The notes beneath the pieces are model-generated. The model saw only the letters and a list, made by a program, of their open reading frames with translations. It was not told the DNA's origin and did not search any database. From positions 19,511 to 83,510 of the forward strand of contig QZLH01000301.1 of NCBI GenBank assembly GCA_003833135.1: a DNA stretch of 64,000 nucleotides. The letters are read 5' to 3'. The DNA comes from Oehlia diaphana (lineage: Eukaryota > Glomeromycota > Glomeromycetes > Glomerales > Glomeraceae). Positions 1 through 12,244 of the stretch are shown piece by piece; position 1 is the first letter of the stretch; every line of letters starts with the position of its first letter. Made by a program: the position numbers and the translations under genes.

Positions 1-273
1 GTAATGTAATATTAAAATATTAAAAATATTAAAGATATTGAAATTTTTATTTTTTTTTTGTTAAATATGAAATTAAAATATTTTTGAAGTTTTGCATTTT
101 TTTCGCGTGAACAAAAAATATTTCTAAGGCAAATGTTACATAAAAAACATCCAATAAATTTTATGGCCGATAATTTCAATTTTAAACCAATCATATTTAA
201 GGAAAAGGGGGGTACAGGATAATAATCTATACCCGGGGTACAGGTTAAGGATCCCCTTTTATAAAATCCATTT

Positions 274-2331
274 TAAAATATGGCAAAAATTCAATATAAA
301 TTAATTGGTTAATTTTTTAGTATGATACGTTTTGTCAAAAAAAGTTGGTCTATTAATTTGCAATTTTTTATATTTTTAAGAAATTAAGAATTTTATAAAA
401 ATTAACAATATGCTTTATTATAAATTTAACGATAAATTAAATATTAAATAGCTTAAATTATTAAATAAACTTAAAAAAAACCAATAATTTTAATAATTTA
501 GAATTAATTTTATTTAAATAACATATTTACAGTATAATTATATATTAAAGAAAATTTCTTAATGTACACTAGTGTTTGAAACACATATCACATATTTCAA
601 TAAAAAAATTTTGTAAAAAAAAATCTAATAAATAAATCTTTAAAAGAAATGTAAATTAGATGTATTTTGGTCTATTTTGCAAGTTTACTTAGTATGTTAT
701 AAATGGTTTTGAATGTTATTTTTAAGTTATTTAACAATTTTTTTTTTACTTTTTTTTCGTTAAATTATAACATTGAATGATCAGCATAAAAATTTACTTT
801 TTTTGAAAATTGTGTTCAAACACATAGTGTACAAATAGAAATCATCTATATTAAAATATACATAAATTTTTAAAATTAATAATAATAATATTATAAAATA
901 TTTCTTAAAAAAATTTTTAGTAAAATTATTAAAATCTCCTTAGTTAGAGGATTTTTTTAAACTAAAATTTTTTATGATTAGGTTAGTAAATTAGCGCTAA
1001 TTAATTTGTTGAAGATTGTGTAATGATCATCATTTTATATAGTTTTTTATATATTTAATAATATTTTATTTAATAACTTCGCATCCAGTGATCACAGAAA
1101 GATGAAACAAAGCTCAAAAGATTCTACTTGATTAATGGTAGTAAATTGCATTCCTAGATGCAATACATAAGAAATTATAACCAAAAACGTTAAAATAAAT
1201 TTTATATCTCATATTTTGTATAGACATTTTGATGTCTAACTTCGCATCCAATAATCACAGAGAGATGAAACATAGCTCATTAAAATTCTCTTATTGTAAC
1301 AAATCTAATGGTAGTAAAATCATATGTTTAAATGTGATATATAAGAAAGCAACATCAAAAATATCTATGCAAACATAAGACATAAAAAAATTTTTTACAT
1401 GTTTGGTTATAATTCTTTAATATTATACTTAGAAATACGATTTTACTACCATTAGATTTGTCTTGTCAAGAGAAATCTTTTGAGCTATGTTTGATCTTTC
1501 TGTGATTACTGAATGCGAAATTATTAAATAAAACATTATTAAATATATAAGAAACTATATAAAATGATGATCATTATACAATCTTTAACAATTAATTAGC
1601 GCTAATTATCATAAAAAATTTTAGTTTTAAAAAATTCTCTAACTAAGGAGATTTCAATAATTTTGTTAAAAATTTTTTTTAAGAAAATTTTATAATATTA
1701 TTATTATCTATATAATTAAAAAAATTTGTAATGTTTAGATTACCTGTATAAATAAATTTCAAATTGTACAACATTACTTCCATTGGCCAGTTTTATTACG
1801 TGGCGTTAAACAAATTAAAAAAAAGTGATAATAATATAATTTCAGCCAAATTCTGATGTGAAGCAACAGGTTACAACTAGTTAATTTTAAATAAAACTAG
1901 GAAACAGAAACGTTATAAGTTCAGAGCAAAAAAAAAGTTATAAATAAACCTTTATTTAATGTAACACAAATTTATTTTCATCTGATGTAGCACAAAATTT
2001 TAATGACGTGATGCATGCGAACAACCAGATATCATCATATGACACTATTTGATATAGTTCTTCGAAAACATATATAGTCCTTCGCTTCACTTCAGACAAT
2101 TAATTCTAAATTATTAAAATTATTAGTTTTTTTTAAGTTTATTTAATAATTTAGGCTATTTAATATTTAATTTATCATTAAATTTATAATAAAGCATATT
2201 ATTAATTTTTATAAATTTTTATTTATTAAAAATATAAAAAACTGCAAAAGTAATACACCAATTTTTTTTAACAAAATGTATCATACTAAAAAATTAACCA
2301 ATCAATTTACATTAAATTTTTGCCATATTTT
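274..2331. mobile_element. outer inverted-repeat element, arms about 235 bp
   Basis: Positions 274-515 read in reverse complement at about 2102-2331, with scattered mismatches; shared landmarks are AATATGGCAAAAATT at the left tip and TTGCCATATT at the right tip. The arms enclose a second, inner inverted repeat (885-1710). No coding potential is visible between the arms. This fits a non-autonomous DNA transposon that was itself invaded; the family is not recognisable and no clear target duplication was seen. Confidence 0.6.
885..1710. mobile_element. inner foldback element, arms about 270 bp
   Basis: The left arm (about 885-1150) and right arm (about 1440-1710) are reverse complements. Both carry the blocks TAGCGCTAATTA, ATGATCATCATT and a TTCGCATCCAGTGATCACAG-type block. 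That last block is also repeated directly at 1238-1285, so the element has two direct copies and one inverted copy of the same roughly 50-bp unit. No ORF. It lies inside the outer inverted-repeat element, which gives a nested insertion order. Confidence 0.6.
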
Positions 2332-3655
2332 GATAATCATATTAAGGTTGCTTGTCTAAATCTCTTCAAAATCCTACGATTAGTTTCATCAAAATTTTAC
2401 TATAGATTTATTATAGTTTCAGCAGAGTTTCAGCAGTTTCAGCATTTATAATAAGTTTCGGCAATTTTGCCTTTCTTCAGAGTTTTACCAGTTTTTTAAT
2501 ATAACTTTAATATAGTTTTAGCAGAATTTCGCTTTTCGGCAAAACGCCATCTTGCCTAAACCTTTAGGTTTTGGCAAGCAACCTTAAATCATATAGTAAA
2601 TGATTTACATTTTTAATTTTATTTTGATTGGCTTTGATTTAATACCACTACATATGATTAATGATTAATTATTTGTATGATACGTTACTTATATGAGCCA
2701 CTGTAAATATAAAATATGGAAATAATATTTTATATTATACAATATATATTTAATGCATCAATTTAATTATTAATAGAATTATTTAATTACATACAATTAA
2801 AAATTGCAAAATTCTTATATTGAAAAAAAATTTATTATAAAAAAAATCTGTTATATAGAGAAGTATTTTTATATAAACAATTCACATACTTTACTTCATA
2901 TTACATTATATGATAAATAATAGTAAACTTTATTATATTAAGGTTTTCTTATTATATTTAAAATCAGTACTACATTAAAAATCTGTTATATTATATTATT
3001 CATTATATAGAGGTTCGCTGTAAAAAAAAGTAACTGTATTATTTTATTATAATAAATTAAAATTTTATTTTTATTTAAAAAATATATAAATTAAATATTT
3101 TTATAATCTATAATTAAATTTTTTATTATTTATTTACTATTTTAAAAATATTCGGATTCTTTAAAAGCATTTTTTACTTAAGAAGTAATTTTATAAGTAA
3201 AAAATAAATAGGATTATAATAAATATTTATAAAATATTGATTTTTTTGCAAAACTTATTTAATTATAAAAAAAAAAAATTTTGATTGGTAGTAAAAATTT
3301 AACTTTTACTTTACAATTATATGATTTTTCACTACAAAATATATGAAAATATTAAATAATTGAAAAGTTTTTGATTATAATATATTTTAATTTAATATTA
3401 TTAAGAACTAAAATATTATTTTTATTTAAAAAATAATTTATTTATAATAGTTATAATATAAATTTAATTGTCTGGAGTGAAGCGAAGGACTATATATATT
3501 TTTGAAGAACTATGTCAAATAGTATCACGTGATAATATCCGGTTGTTCGCACGCATTACATCATTGAAATTTCATGCTACATCAGATGAAAATAAAATTG
3601 TATTATATCAGATAAAGGTTTATTTATAACTTTCTTTTCGCTTTTTATTTAAATA
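1910..3655. mobile_element. inverted-repeat element, arms about 185 bp
   Basis: Positions about 1910-2100 are the reverse complement of about 3466-3655. Shared blocks are GAAGTGAAGCGAAGGACTAT, GGTTGTTCGCATGCAT and CTACATCAGATGAAAATAAA. The left arm directly abuts the right arm of the 274-2331 element at about 2100, so the two overlap or are nested. The interior holds the miniature transposon at 2342-2587 and AT-rich spacer without coding potential. Confidence 0.6.
2342..2587. mobile_element. 246-bp miniature transposon, copy 1 (TTAA borders)
   Basis: The element begins TTAAGGTTGCTTG and ends CAAGCAACCTTAA, a perfect short terminal inverted repeat including TTAA at both borders. The interior is made of short A/G-rich words (AAACTGCTGAAAC-like in reverse complement). 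A diverged copy in opposite orientation lies at 14891-15119, which supports a mobile family. TTAA borders are typical of piggyBac-type insertion, but the family assignment is inference. Confidence 0.65.
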
Positions 3656-5267
3656 AAAATCAGATTTATGCTAAATAAATTACACCTTATTATCTACTAG
3701 CAAATATAACTCATGAATTACAATTAATTCTCTATAAATATACTACTTAAATACACACTTTGATTCAGTTCTAAGTATATATGACTTCTAATTATTTACT
3801 CTTTATAAATGCATACCCTTTGTAATTGCATGCTTTTATTTAATTCCAAGAAGAATGCATTTGTAAAGGGTTAACTGTATAACATTTATATTTAAATACT
3901 AGAAAATGGAAATCGTTGTAAGTCCAGAGCATTATTTTCTTTGAATATAATAATAATAATAATAATAATATAAATATTAAATATATTGTATAATTACCTT
4001 TATAATATTTATAGTAATTATACTTTTACTTTAAAATAACTGTATTAATATATTTAGTATTATTATATACTTATCTTTAAATAACTCATCTATAAATACT
4101 AATTAATCAGTTTTATATTAATCTATAGATATTAATAATTCATTTCTTTCAGTAGCTACTTTATACAATTAATAAAATAATAAAAAATTAATTTATTAAT
4201 TTTATCTATATAAATATATCATATTGCATAATTTTATAATATAAAAAATTTAAGATATTGCTAAAATTTACTAATAATAATTATTACTACTGATAATTAT
4301 TATCACTTAATTCTAATAAAATTAATAATTTCAGTTAAAATTAAAATTACTTATTAAAAATTTAGATAATTTAAATAATAAATATATAAAATAATTACTA
4401 TTAGATTTTTTAAAAACATTAAAATTTGAAAATTTTTAATAAAAAGAATTCTTTTTTAAGTAAAAAATTGTAATTCACTTACAAAACCAAATTTTTATGT
4501 TTTTCTTAAGGATAAATCTAATTGTAATATCCTATTATACATCTTATTTGTAACAAATCCCAATTTTATTCAATTAAAATTTAAGATCAAGTGTAATGTA
4601 AACAAAAACAAAGGATTAGTTATATAATTAAGACAAAAGAATTTTTTAAAAAATTTCAAGAAACTGCTTATAACTTAAAATTTTGTCTATGAAATTGTCT
4701 TAAGTACATTAAGTAAAAGTTTTCCAAATTAAATTTTGTATATAAAAATTTTATTTGTAAAACATATACTAAATTTATTATTAAAAAAAAATAAAAAAGA
4801 ATGTTACAAATAAGATATGTAATAGGTTGTTACAAATACATTTATTTTTTTCTTAAATAATAACAACTTTTTTAATATAAGAAAACCTTATTTTCATAAA
4901 AAAAACGTGTTGCTTAAATTGGTATTTTAGTTAAAATATTGCATTTTTAAACTTAGAAAATCTTTTTTCTCATAAAATTATATAAAATTTTTTAGACTGG
5001 TAATAATTACTACTGGTTATATTTAGCAATTTCCAATAATTTATAATAAAATTATTATTATTTCATTGATTTATTGGAAATATTTAATAATAAAGTTTAA
5101 ATATATAATTTCAATTTTAATGGATATATATACAAGCTTATATAAAGTAAAAAAACAAAAAAACTATATATAGATGGGGAGTAAGAGAAAATAATAAGAA
5201 AAATTAGTTTTTAATATGTAAAAATCACCATAGTATTATAATAATTAGATAATTTTCAGTTTTTAAT

Positions 5268-5375
5268 ACAACGAACCCTCCGATTTGCATCTCAACTTTG
5301 CTACAAGATTAGCGAAGAATTTAAATAATTTAATTGGCTTATTCGTTATAACGAGGGATATTTGATTGGTTATAT
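5268..5375. mobile_element. decayed copy of the TA-flanked miniature element
   Basis: The blocks ACGAACCCTCCGATTTGCAT, GCGAAGAATTTAAATAATTT and TTCGTTATAACGAG match, in order, the reverse complement of the element at 20329-20501. The terminal repeats are lost at the left end. It is a fragment only, with no coding content. Confidence 0.55.
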
Positions 5376-5557
5376 GTCACGTGTAGGAAAATTCAAAATT
5401 TATTGTTCAACATTGATTTGATAAAAAGGAATTATAATTTTTTTGCTGGTATTATATAACCATGGTATAATTCAAATAGCTTACCCTATTTTTTTATTTT
5501 GTCTCATATAACAATTTCCTCAGTTAAATCGGAACAGACAGCAAAGAAGAAATTTTT

Positions 5558-6080
5558 ATGGGTAATTCTTATGAGACATGTGAAGAATGAAATGAACCAT
5601 GCGCAGGAGAGTATTATTGTCAACATTATAATGTTAAAAGATTTATGGAAAAATTAGAAGTTGGACTAGTGAAAATGTCAATATTGATAATTTAATACAT
5701 AAAAATGACAACATAATAGAGCGGGTACCTTTTGGAATTTTTAAAAATGTTATTTCTATTATCAAAAGTGGTGTTTGGTGAAATTTATTCAGCCGACCTG
5801 AAGGGTATATTATATTAAAAATCGAAGATGGTACAGAATGTTATTAAAGATAATATAAGTATAAATTTTTTAAATGAGGTAATTAAATAATTTACTCTAT
5901 ATTAATCCAATTTTTATTTGTAATTAATTTCCCTTTTAATAATTTGTATTAGATTGAATCTTCATTATTTATTAGGAATGACTTAAGATCCGGTATTGGA
6001 AATTAAGGCTTTAAAATATTGCATACCTGAATATTTAAGAAATTTTTTAACAATTTAATAATATATAATCAAGATTTACG
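5558..6080 (+). pseudogene. decayed protein-kinase-type gene fragment
   Basis: From the ATG at 5558 the frame reads a CxxC-type segment (YETCEE, stop, NEPCAGEYYCQHYNVKRFM), then after a frameshift near 5650 continues WTSENVNIDNLIHKN and ERVPFGIFKNV. Further on, near 5978, comes LGMT, stop, DP followed by YCIPEYLRNFLT. Fungal kinase genes of the large expanded family in Rhizophagus have a Cys-rich segment, a WTSGN-like segment, and a YGITQDP motif before the hinge and N-lobe helix. The order here matches that pattern. At least three in-frame stops and one frameshift make it non-functional. The family call rests on recalled motifs only. Confidence 0.5.
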
Positions 6081-7600
6081 ATTTATTAACTGGACTTCTA
6101 AAAGTTTTGCGTAGATATCAATATGCAAAATGAATTTTTATTAGAAGAAATTCTTTATAACGATATTTTTCATTAGTTATAGAATACTAAAGCAGGACTG
6201 TTTTAGAATTATATCAAATAATAAAAAATAGTATCATGATAGAGTATCTGATAAGAACTTATAAATCAGAAAGAGGAATGATAATATACTGTATCTGAGT
6301 AGACTATACTAGCAGACTTTTATATTCAACAGAATTCCTAAGAAACACTTTTTCATTTAAATTAATGAATTGTTTTATAGATAAGAAACAAATATACATT
6401 TAACTAATAATTATTTCATTAAATGAATTAGGTAAGACAATTTAAAATTATGTTGAGTCATCAAATTTTATATGCGGATTAATGTGAGATAATAATCTTT
6501 TTTTTCTCAATTAGGATAATTAGTAAAATTATTTTTATATTATTAAAATTTTTTAGAAAGTCTCTATTCATTTTTATCAGATTCAGATCCAAGCAAAACA
6601 AAAAAAACGGACTAACGAAGATCGTGATATTTCCGCAGAGCTTCAAAATTTTCCATTTCCACACTTTTTCTAATTTTACTGCGTAAAATTTCTGTTATAT
6701 TAATAAATTAATAAATTATCGGAAATTTTTTTTTAAAAAAATTTCCGGCTAATAACCAGTAGCCAGAATTAAAATGGTAAATTTTACCCGCAGTTATTCA
6801 TGCGCCGAAGGTTATTTACCTTATTTTTTATATATATATATACCCAGATTTTCCTTTTTTAACGTTCAAATATTTTTTAATTTGCCATGCACTTTGATGG
6901 CCGATCTTAATAATTACCAGTTAAACTCGCTAGACTAAATTGAATAACTTGTACGAATCAAATACAATGATTTGATCGTCAGTAACTCCGAACTGCCTTT
7001 CATAATAACCCGTTTGGAAAGTAATAGGAATACATTGTCTTTTTTATGTTTTTACTATCACATTTCATAAATTAATTTTTTGTAATACAATCATACAATT
7101 ATAAGTAATTTTATATATGATACATTATGATACATTACCCTTTTTAATAATTCTCAATTATCAAAAATTTTGCAACTGGTTCTTTAGGACAGTTTAGGAC
7201 AGATTATCTGTTAAATATAGAGGTTGTAACTCAACACAACATCACGTAACACTAAAGCTCTTTGTGGACTAAATATATAATTTTCCCAACGGATGGCATT
7301 TTTTTGAGTAACAATTAATTATTTTTATTTTATTAACCATTGATTATTTTATACCTCAATGTTTTTCATTTCTCCTCTTTTTTGTATCGGTTCGATACAC
7401 TTAAATTGTGCAATTATTTGTTTACGGTAGGTGTTAATGTTAATTTTGTTCGTGCAAAACCTATGGGTGTTTCAACGGGTAAATCGCCGGTATTTTCATT
7501 ACATAGCCACAGATTTAATTTTTATCAACAAGTTCTTCACATATTCTGTTAACTTTTAACATTAACCTTATTTCAAGCCGATCGAGTTTTGAATATATTA
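6081..7600. other. intergenic, upstream of the phospholipase C gene
   Basis: No supported gene. Short open frames (for example 7340-7552, plus strand) lack protein-like composition. The last several hundred bases probably hold the promoter and 5' leader of the phospholipase C gene; no individual element can be assigned. Confidence 0.5.
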
Positions 7601-7619
7601 CTTACCGTTTTTTTCATTC

Positions 7620-7712
7620 ATGCACAATATTTCCCATTTGAAACATGTTTGCTTGTGCCGTGTTGGCCGTTTCGGTCTTACGGAAAAAGTGTTCAAAAAA
7701 ACAAAAGCCTAA
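7620..7712 (+). promoter_or_regulatory. upstream ORF overlapping the PLC start
   Basis: An ATG at 7620 opens a 30-codon frame that ends with TAA at 7710-7712. It lies 25 nt before the PLC start at 7645, in another frame, and overlaps the first 68 nt of the PLC coding sequence. If the transcript begins upstream, ribosomes starting here would bypass the PLC start, a configuration that usually lowers expression. The transcription start is not visible, so this is conditional. Confidence 0.4.
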
Positions 7713-10700
7713 TAACAAAGTTATTAATATAAAATCAGATTTTCTCGGCGGTGAACAAGACTTGGAGACACCTGAATTTTCTTTTAAACCGGAAAAGGAC
7801 ACTTTGGAACATTTACACAAAATGGAGCAATCTAACAAGTCGCTGGTTAGAGATAAATCTATAAGTCAATCTGTTAAACTTGACGCGTTTGAGAATAATT
7901 TTCACCACGCAGACGCGAGAATAGATTCAAACGTAAGCGGAAGTAAAGAACCTTTATTGAAAAGTAATTTTTCACATACTATTGGTCAAAATAATAGGGT
8001 AGATAATGAAGTTGGTTCAAATATTAGTCAAGTAACCAACTTGATGAAAAATAAAGCGAAAATTATCAATTCAGAAACTGGAGATGCTGATGATTCTTTC
8101 AACCTTACTTACCTCTCCATCAATAATTTTAATCACTTTGCTAAAACATCCGATACATCATCATCTGATATGATCCAAAGTAAAGATACAAGAAATTCTT
8201 TTGTGGATTCACAACATTTAACGAGATCCCATTCGGATATTGATTTTTCAATAAACACACAGTCGTTGATCTCTTCCGTTTCAACTCTACACCATGCTTA
8301 TACTTTCCCATTAGATAAATCATCATATCGCGAGTTAGATGGTCGAAATTCATCTATACAAAATACTACATCTGATGCGAATAGAAAGTCCATAGTAATA
8401 TCCGATGAAAAAGTTAAAAATAGTAGTAAAGCTAACACTAGTCCGTCTACAAACATTAATACTACATTTAATAATAATGCTCTTCAGATAACTAGCACCA
8501 AGATAATAACTTCAATTGATAGTGAACCTGATAAAAAAGAGATAAATAAGATAAAACCGCATAACCTTTCTAGAAGTATACCGGTTTCTTCTTCGCCTGT
8601 TGAGTTTCATTCTCACCCTGATGATATCTTAGTAGATCCATGTATCGCGCGGGGTACCATACTTTATAAAGTATCAGCAAAAAAGATGCAGCGACGAACA
8701 TTTAGAATTGACGTTGATCAAGGTCGTATATTATGGGATTCGAAAAAATCCGGAAAAGGTATTTCGATTTTCATCTTGATATTGATTAGGCTTAAATTGC
8801 ATAATTACTTATATAAGATCATCTTTTTATAGTCAATATTGAAAATATCAAGGAACTTCGAATTGGGGAGGCGATCCGTAATATTCGTATTCATGCAAAG
8901 ATCGGCAAAGATCTTGAAGATCGATGGTTTACAATAATTTATGTTGAAGCAGGAAAATATAAATCACTTCATCTCCTTGCTGAGACTGCTGATTTATTCA
9001 ATAAATGGGTAGATAATCTGCAAAGATTATATCTACATAGAAAAGATATGATAGGAGGATTAGGACATTTAAGAAAAAGGCAGTCCATTTGGCTGAAACA
9101 GCATTGGAAACAAGCTAATAAAGATGGGGATTCAAAATTAGTATTTGATGAAGTTTCTAGATTATGTCGTCAACTGAACATAAATATGTCAAGGCAATCT
9201 TTAAGAGCAAAATTCGATGTTAGTAATACATGCACATATTTCGTGTACATCTTTTTATAATATTTATTAAATTCTAATGATTTTGATCTAATAGGAAGCC
9301 GATAAGCAAAATAATGGGTGGCTTGATTTCACCGACTTTCAACGATTTGTAAAGATAATTAAGAAGCGACCAGAATTAGATAACCTTTTTGAGTCTCTTG
9401 CAAAAACTAAAAAAGATATCTTGACTCTGCAAGAATTCAAGAATTTTCTATTGAATGAACAAAAGGTATGTGAACAATTACTTTTAACTACAAATGAATG
9501 ATGCTTTGGACTTACCATTTTAGTTCTGTACAGTGTAATTTGAAGGAAGATTATGATAACCTTTATTATAAATTCTGTGATAAAGACCTTAATGAAATGA
9601 GCTTGGAAGGATTTAATAGCTTTTTGATGTCTAGCGATAATTCTGTTTTTGCTTCAGATCATGCCAAACTCTATCAGGATATGACTCATCCTTTATGTCA
9701 TTACTTTATTGATTCTTCTCATAATACGTATGTTAGTATACTTATCGACTGTGTATTTAAACATTTTTGACCAATTAAACTAAATTATTTTAAATTAGGT
9801 ATCTTCTCGGTCATCAATTGACAGGAGAATCTTCCATAGAAGGTTATATCCGTGTTTTACAACGAGGGTGTCGATGTGTTGAAAGTATGTTCAATTACTT
9901 ATTACTATCTATAAAAATTTATAATATCCTCTTTAATTAAAATTTCACTATTTCAAAATAATAGTCGATTGTTGGGATGGGCCTGATGGACCTATAGTTA
10001 CACATGGTCATACATGGTTCGTTATAAAATGTCCATATAAATTTCCTTTCATATATAACGAAGATTAAATTTTTTTTCTAAAACAGGACTTCGAAAATTT
10101 TATTTCAAGATGCCATTTCTGCTATTCGTACTTATGCGTTTAAAGCAAGTCCTTACCCGTTAATTTTATCACTTGAAGTTCATTGCTCTATCGAACAACA
10201 AGAAACCATGGCGAGAATTTTATCTGAGATTTTAGGCGAGCATCTTGTTACCAAATTTTTTTCGGATGATGAATCAGAACTGCCCAGCCCCGAAAGTTTG
10301 ATGTATAAAATTTTATTAAAGGTAAGTTAAAGCCAATTATTATTTTTTTTTTTTTAATATTTTCAATTTTTTCAAGGAATCTAAATCTCGATTTTTATAG
10401 GGAAAAAATCTTCCAAATGGTACAGCGGAAGATCTTTTTGATTCTGCTACTGACACAGAATCTGCTACAGATCCAGAATCTGATGTCGAATCAAAAGGTA
10501 ATATAATCGTGTTATATTAATACATTCGATTAAATTATTAATTTATCTAATCTTTTTAAGATAATGCAGATAAAAAACATAAAAAGGGCAAATCAAAAGT
10601 TGCCAAAGCTCTTTCTGATTTAGTAATTTATTGTTCAGCCGTCAAATTCAAAGGATTCGATAATAGTTGTAGGAATTATTATTACTTATTTTTTAATACT

Positions 10701-11796
10701 TTGTATTTACATTATTTCGCTAGAATACTAATCAAAAAAAAAAAATTTGCTGTAATAATAGATAACAAAGGAAATTCTAAGTTTTACCACATGTCTTCAT
10801 TTTCTGAGAGAGTTGCAACTCGACTTAGCAAAACAGACAAGCAATCTTTTATCCAACATAATTCTCGACATTTGTCACGTATCTATCCATCAGGATATCG
10901 TATAGCTTCTTCAAATTATGAACCACATCATCAATGGATGGTTGGAAGTCAACTGGTTGCTTTGAATTGGCAGACATTTGGTTGGTTGCTATTTCTTTAA
11001 AATTATTCAAGATCTCATAATCATTAAACTTTTTAACGCTTTTATTCAGATCTCGGTATGCAAATAAATCAAGCTATGTTTAGCGTTAATGGTAGATGCG
11101 GATATGTTCTTAAACCTGAAAATATGCGTAATTTCGAACTTACAACTACCACAAATCCTTTAACACAATATACTCTGGAAGTTGAGGTAAAAAAAAAACA
11201 TATTATTTATTTATTGTTCCATATAATAAGCAAATTATAATTATAAATACTTAAATAGATTATATCTGCCCAACAACTTACTGGGCCTAAAGATTTGTTT
11301 AAAGAGATTATTGATCCTTTCGTTGAAGTGGAATTATTGATGCCAGGCGCAGATGTCATTAAAAAGAAAACAAAAACTGTTCTTGATAATGGTTTTAATC
11401 CAATTTGGAATGAAACTTTGATGTTTACCATCGATTTTGAATACCTGGAACTTGTATTCTTACGGTAATATTATATTATATTATACTATATTATATTACA
11501 AATTTTACAAATTATTAATAAAATTAATTTTTATTTTTGCTAAACTCATAAAGCTTTACCGTATGGGATGAAGATGTAAGATTAAATGAATTTATTGGTT
11601 ATTATTGCATCCCGGTAGCTAGCTTACAACAAGGTAAAGTTCTAGGATTTACTTCTGTATTTGTTTAGTTCACACAACTTAAATGTATATATATATATAT
11701 ATAGGTTATCGCCATATTCCTCTTAATGATGCAAATGGTGAACAGTATCTGTTCACAACCTTGTTCGTTCGGTTATCGCTAAAACCCATCATATAA
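7645..11796 (+). CDS. PLC1: phosphoinositide-specific phospholipase C (delta-like)
   Basis: Hydrolyses phosphatidylinositol 4,5-bisphosphate to diacylglycerol and inositol trisphosphate at membranes. Fourteen exons give 1058 aa with every splice phase consistent: 7645-8758, 8833-9218, 9295-9465, 9534-9727, 9799-9884, 9965-10016, 10087-10321, 10401-10497, 10561-10668, 10762-10980, 11050-11186, 11259-11464, 11554-11633, 11705-11796. Order: a disordered Ser/Asn-rich N-terminus of about 325 residues, PH domain (about 325-465), EF-hand region (about 470-600), X box from about 607 ([18 protein letters not shown]), acidic X-Y linker, Y box from about 795 (LSDLVIYC), and a C-terminal C2 domain (about 930-1058). 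Catalytic residues are present: His620 (SSHNTY), Glu649 and Asp651 (VEIDCWDG), His663 (THGHTWTSKI) and Glu696. The size exceeds yeast Plc1 mainly through the N-terminal tail. The start is the first in-frame ATG, but an upstream exon cannot be excluded. It converges on ISU1. Confidence 0.93.
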
Positions 11797-12244
11797 ATTT
11801 TTTTATTTGAAAAAAACCAAATTTGATATACTTAATTTATTAGTCAGTGCTTTTCCTTTTATACTCGGGGGAAAAAGTTGTAGTGATTCGAAAAAAAAAA
11901 CCATTTTTTTTCTTTTCTTTTGGTATTTTTTTATTTTTTTGTAAAGATTTTATTTTTAATACATTTATAGAACATTATTGACATTATTGATTGTATCATA
12001 TTTTCGATATAATATATATATTCCTTATAATAGTTATTCAAATAAAAAATCATTTTAATATATATATCATTTACGTCATGAAATAAAAGGAAATAGTGAT
12101 TAAGAAATAATTTTATATACAAAGCTCAACTAATATCAAATAGATAGTAGCAAAAAAAAGTTTATAATATTCTCTCATATTAATAAGAAAACAATGATTT
12201 CATAGCAACTTATTATGGATAACCTGGTACGATAAATTTCATAA
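11797..12244. other. convergent intergenic region (PLC / ISU1)
   Basis: About 450 bp between two convergent stop codons. AT-rich, with T and A runs near 11890-11945. It presumably carries both 3' untranslated regions. No gene seen; the 63-codon minus-strand frame at 11931-12122 is low-complexity. Confidence 0.6.

Larger units (their letters stand above)
1..5240. other. gene-free AT-rich region built of inverted repeats
   Basis: No open frame with protein-like composition was found here. The stretch is dominated by three pairs of inverted repeats and one miniature transposon (separate entries). The rest is A/T-rich spacer with homopolymer runs and short (TAA)n/(ATT)n stretches, for example near 3950-3970. 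Confidence 0.7.

Noticed and set aside
8141..8353. Minus-strand frame within the phospholipase C exon
   Set aside because: Shadow of the sense coding sequence; no independent signals.
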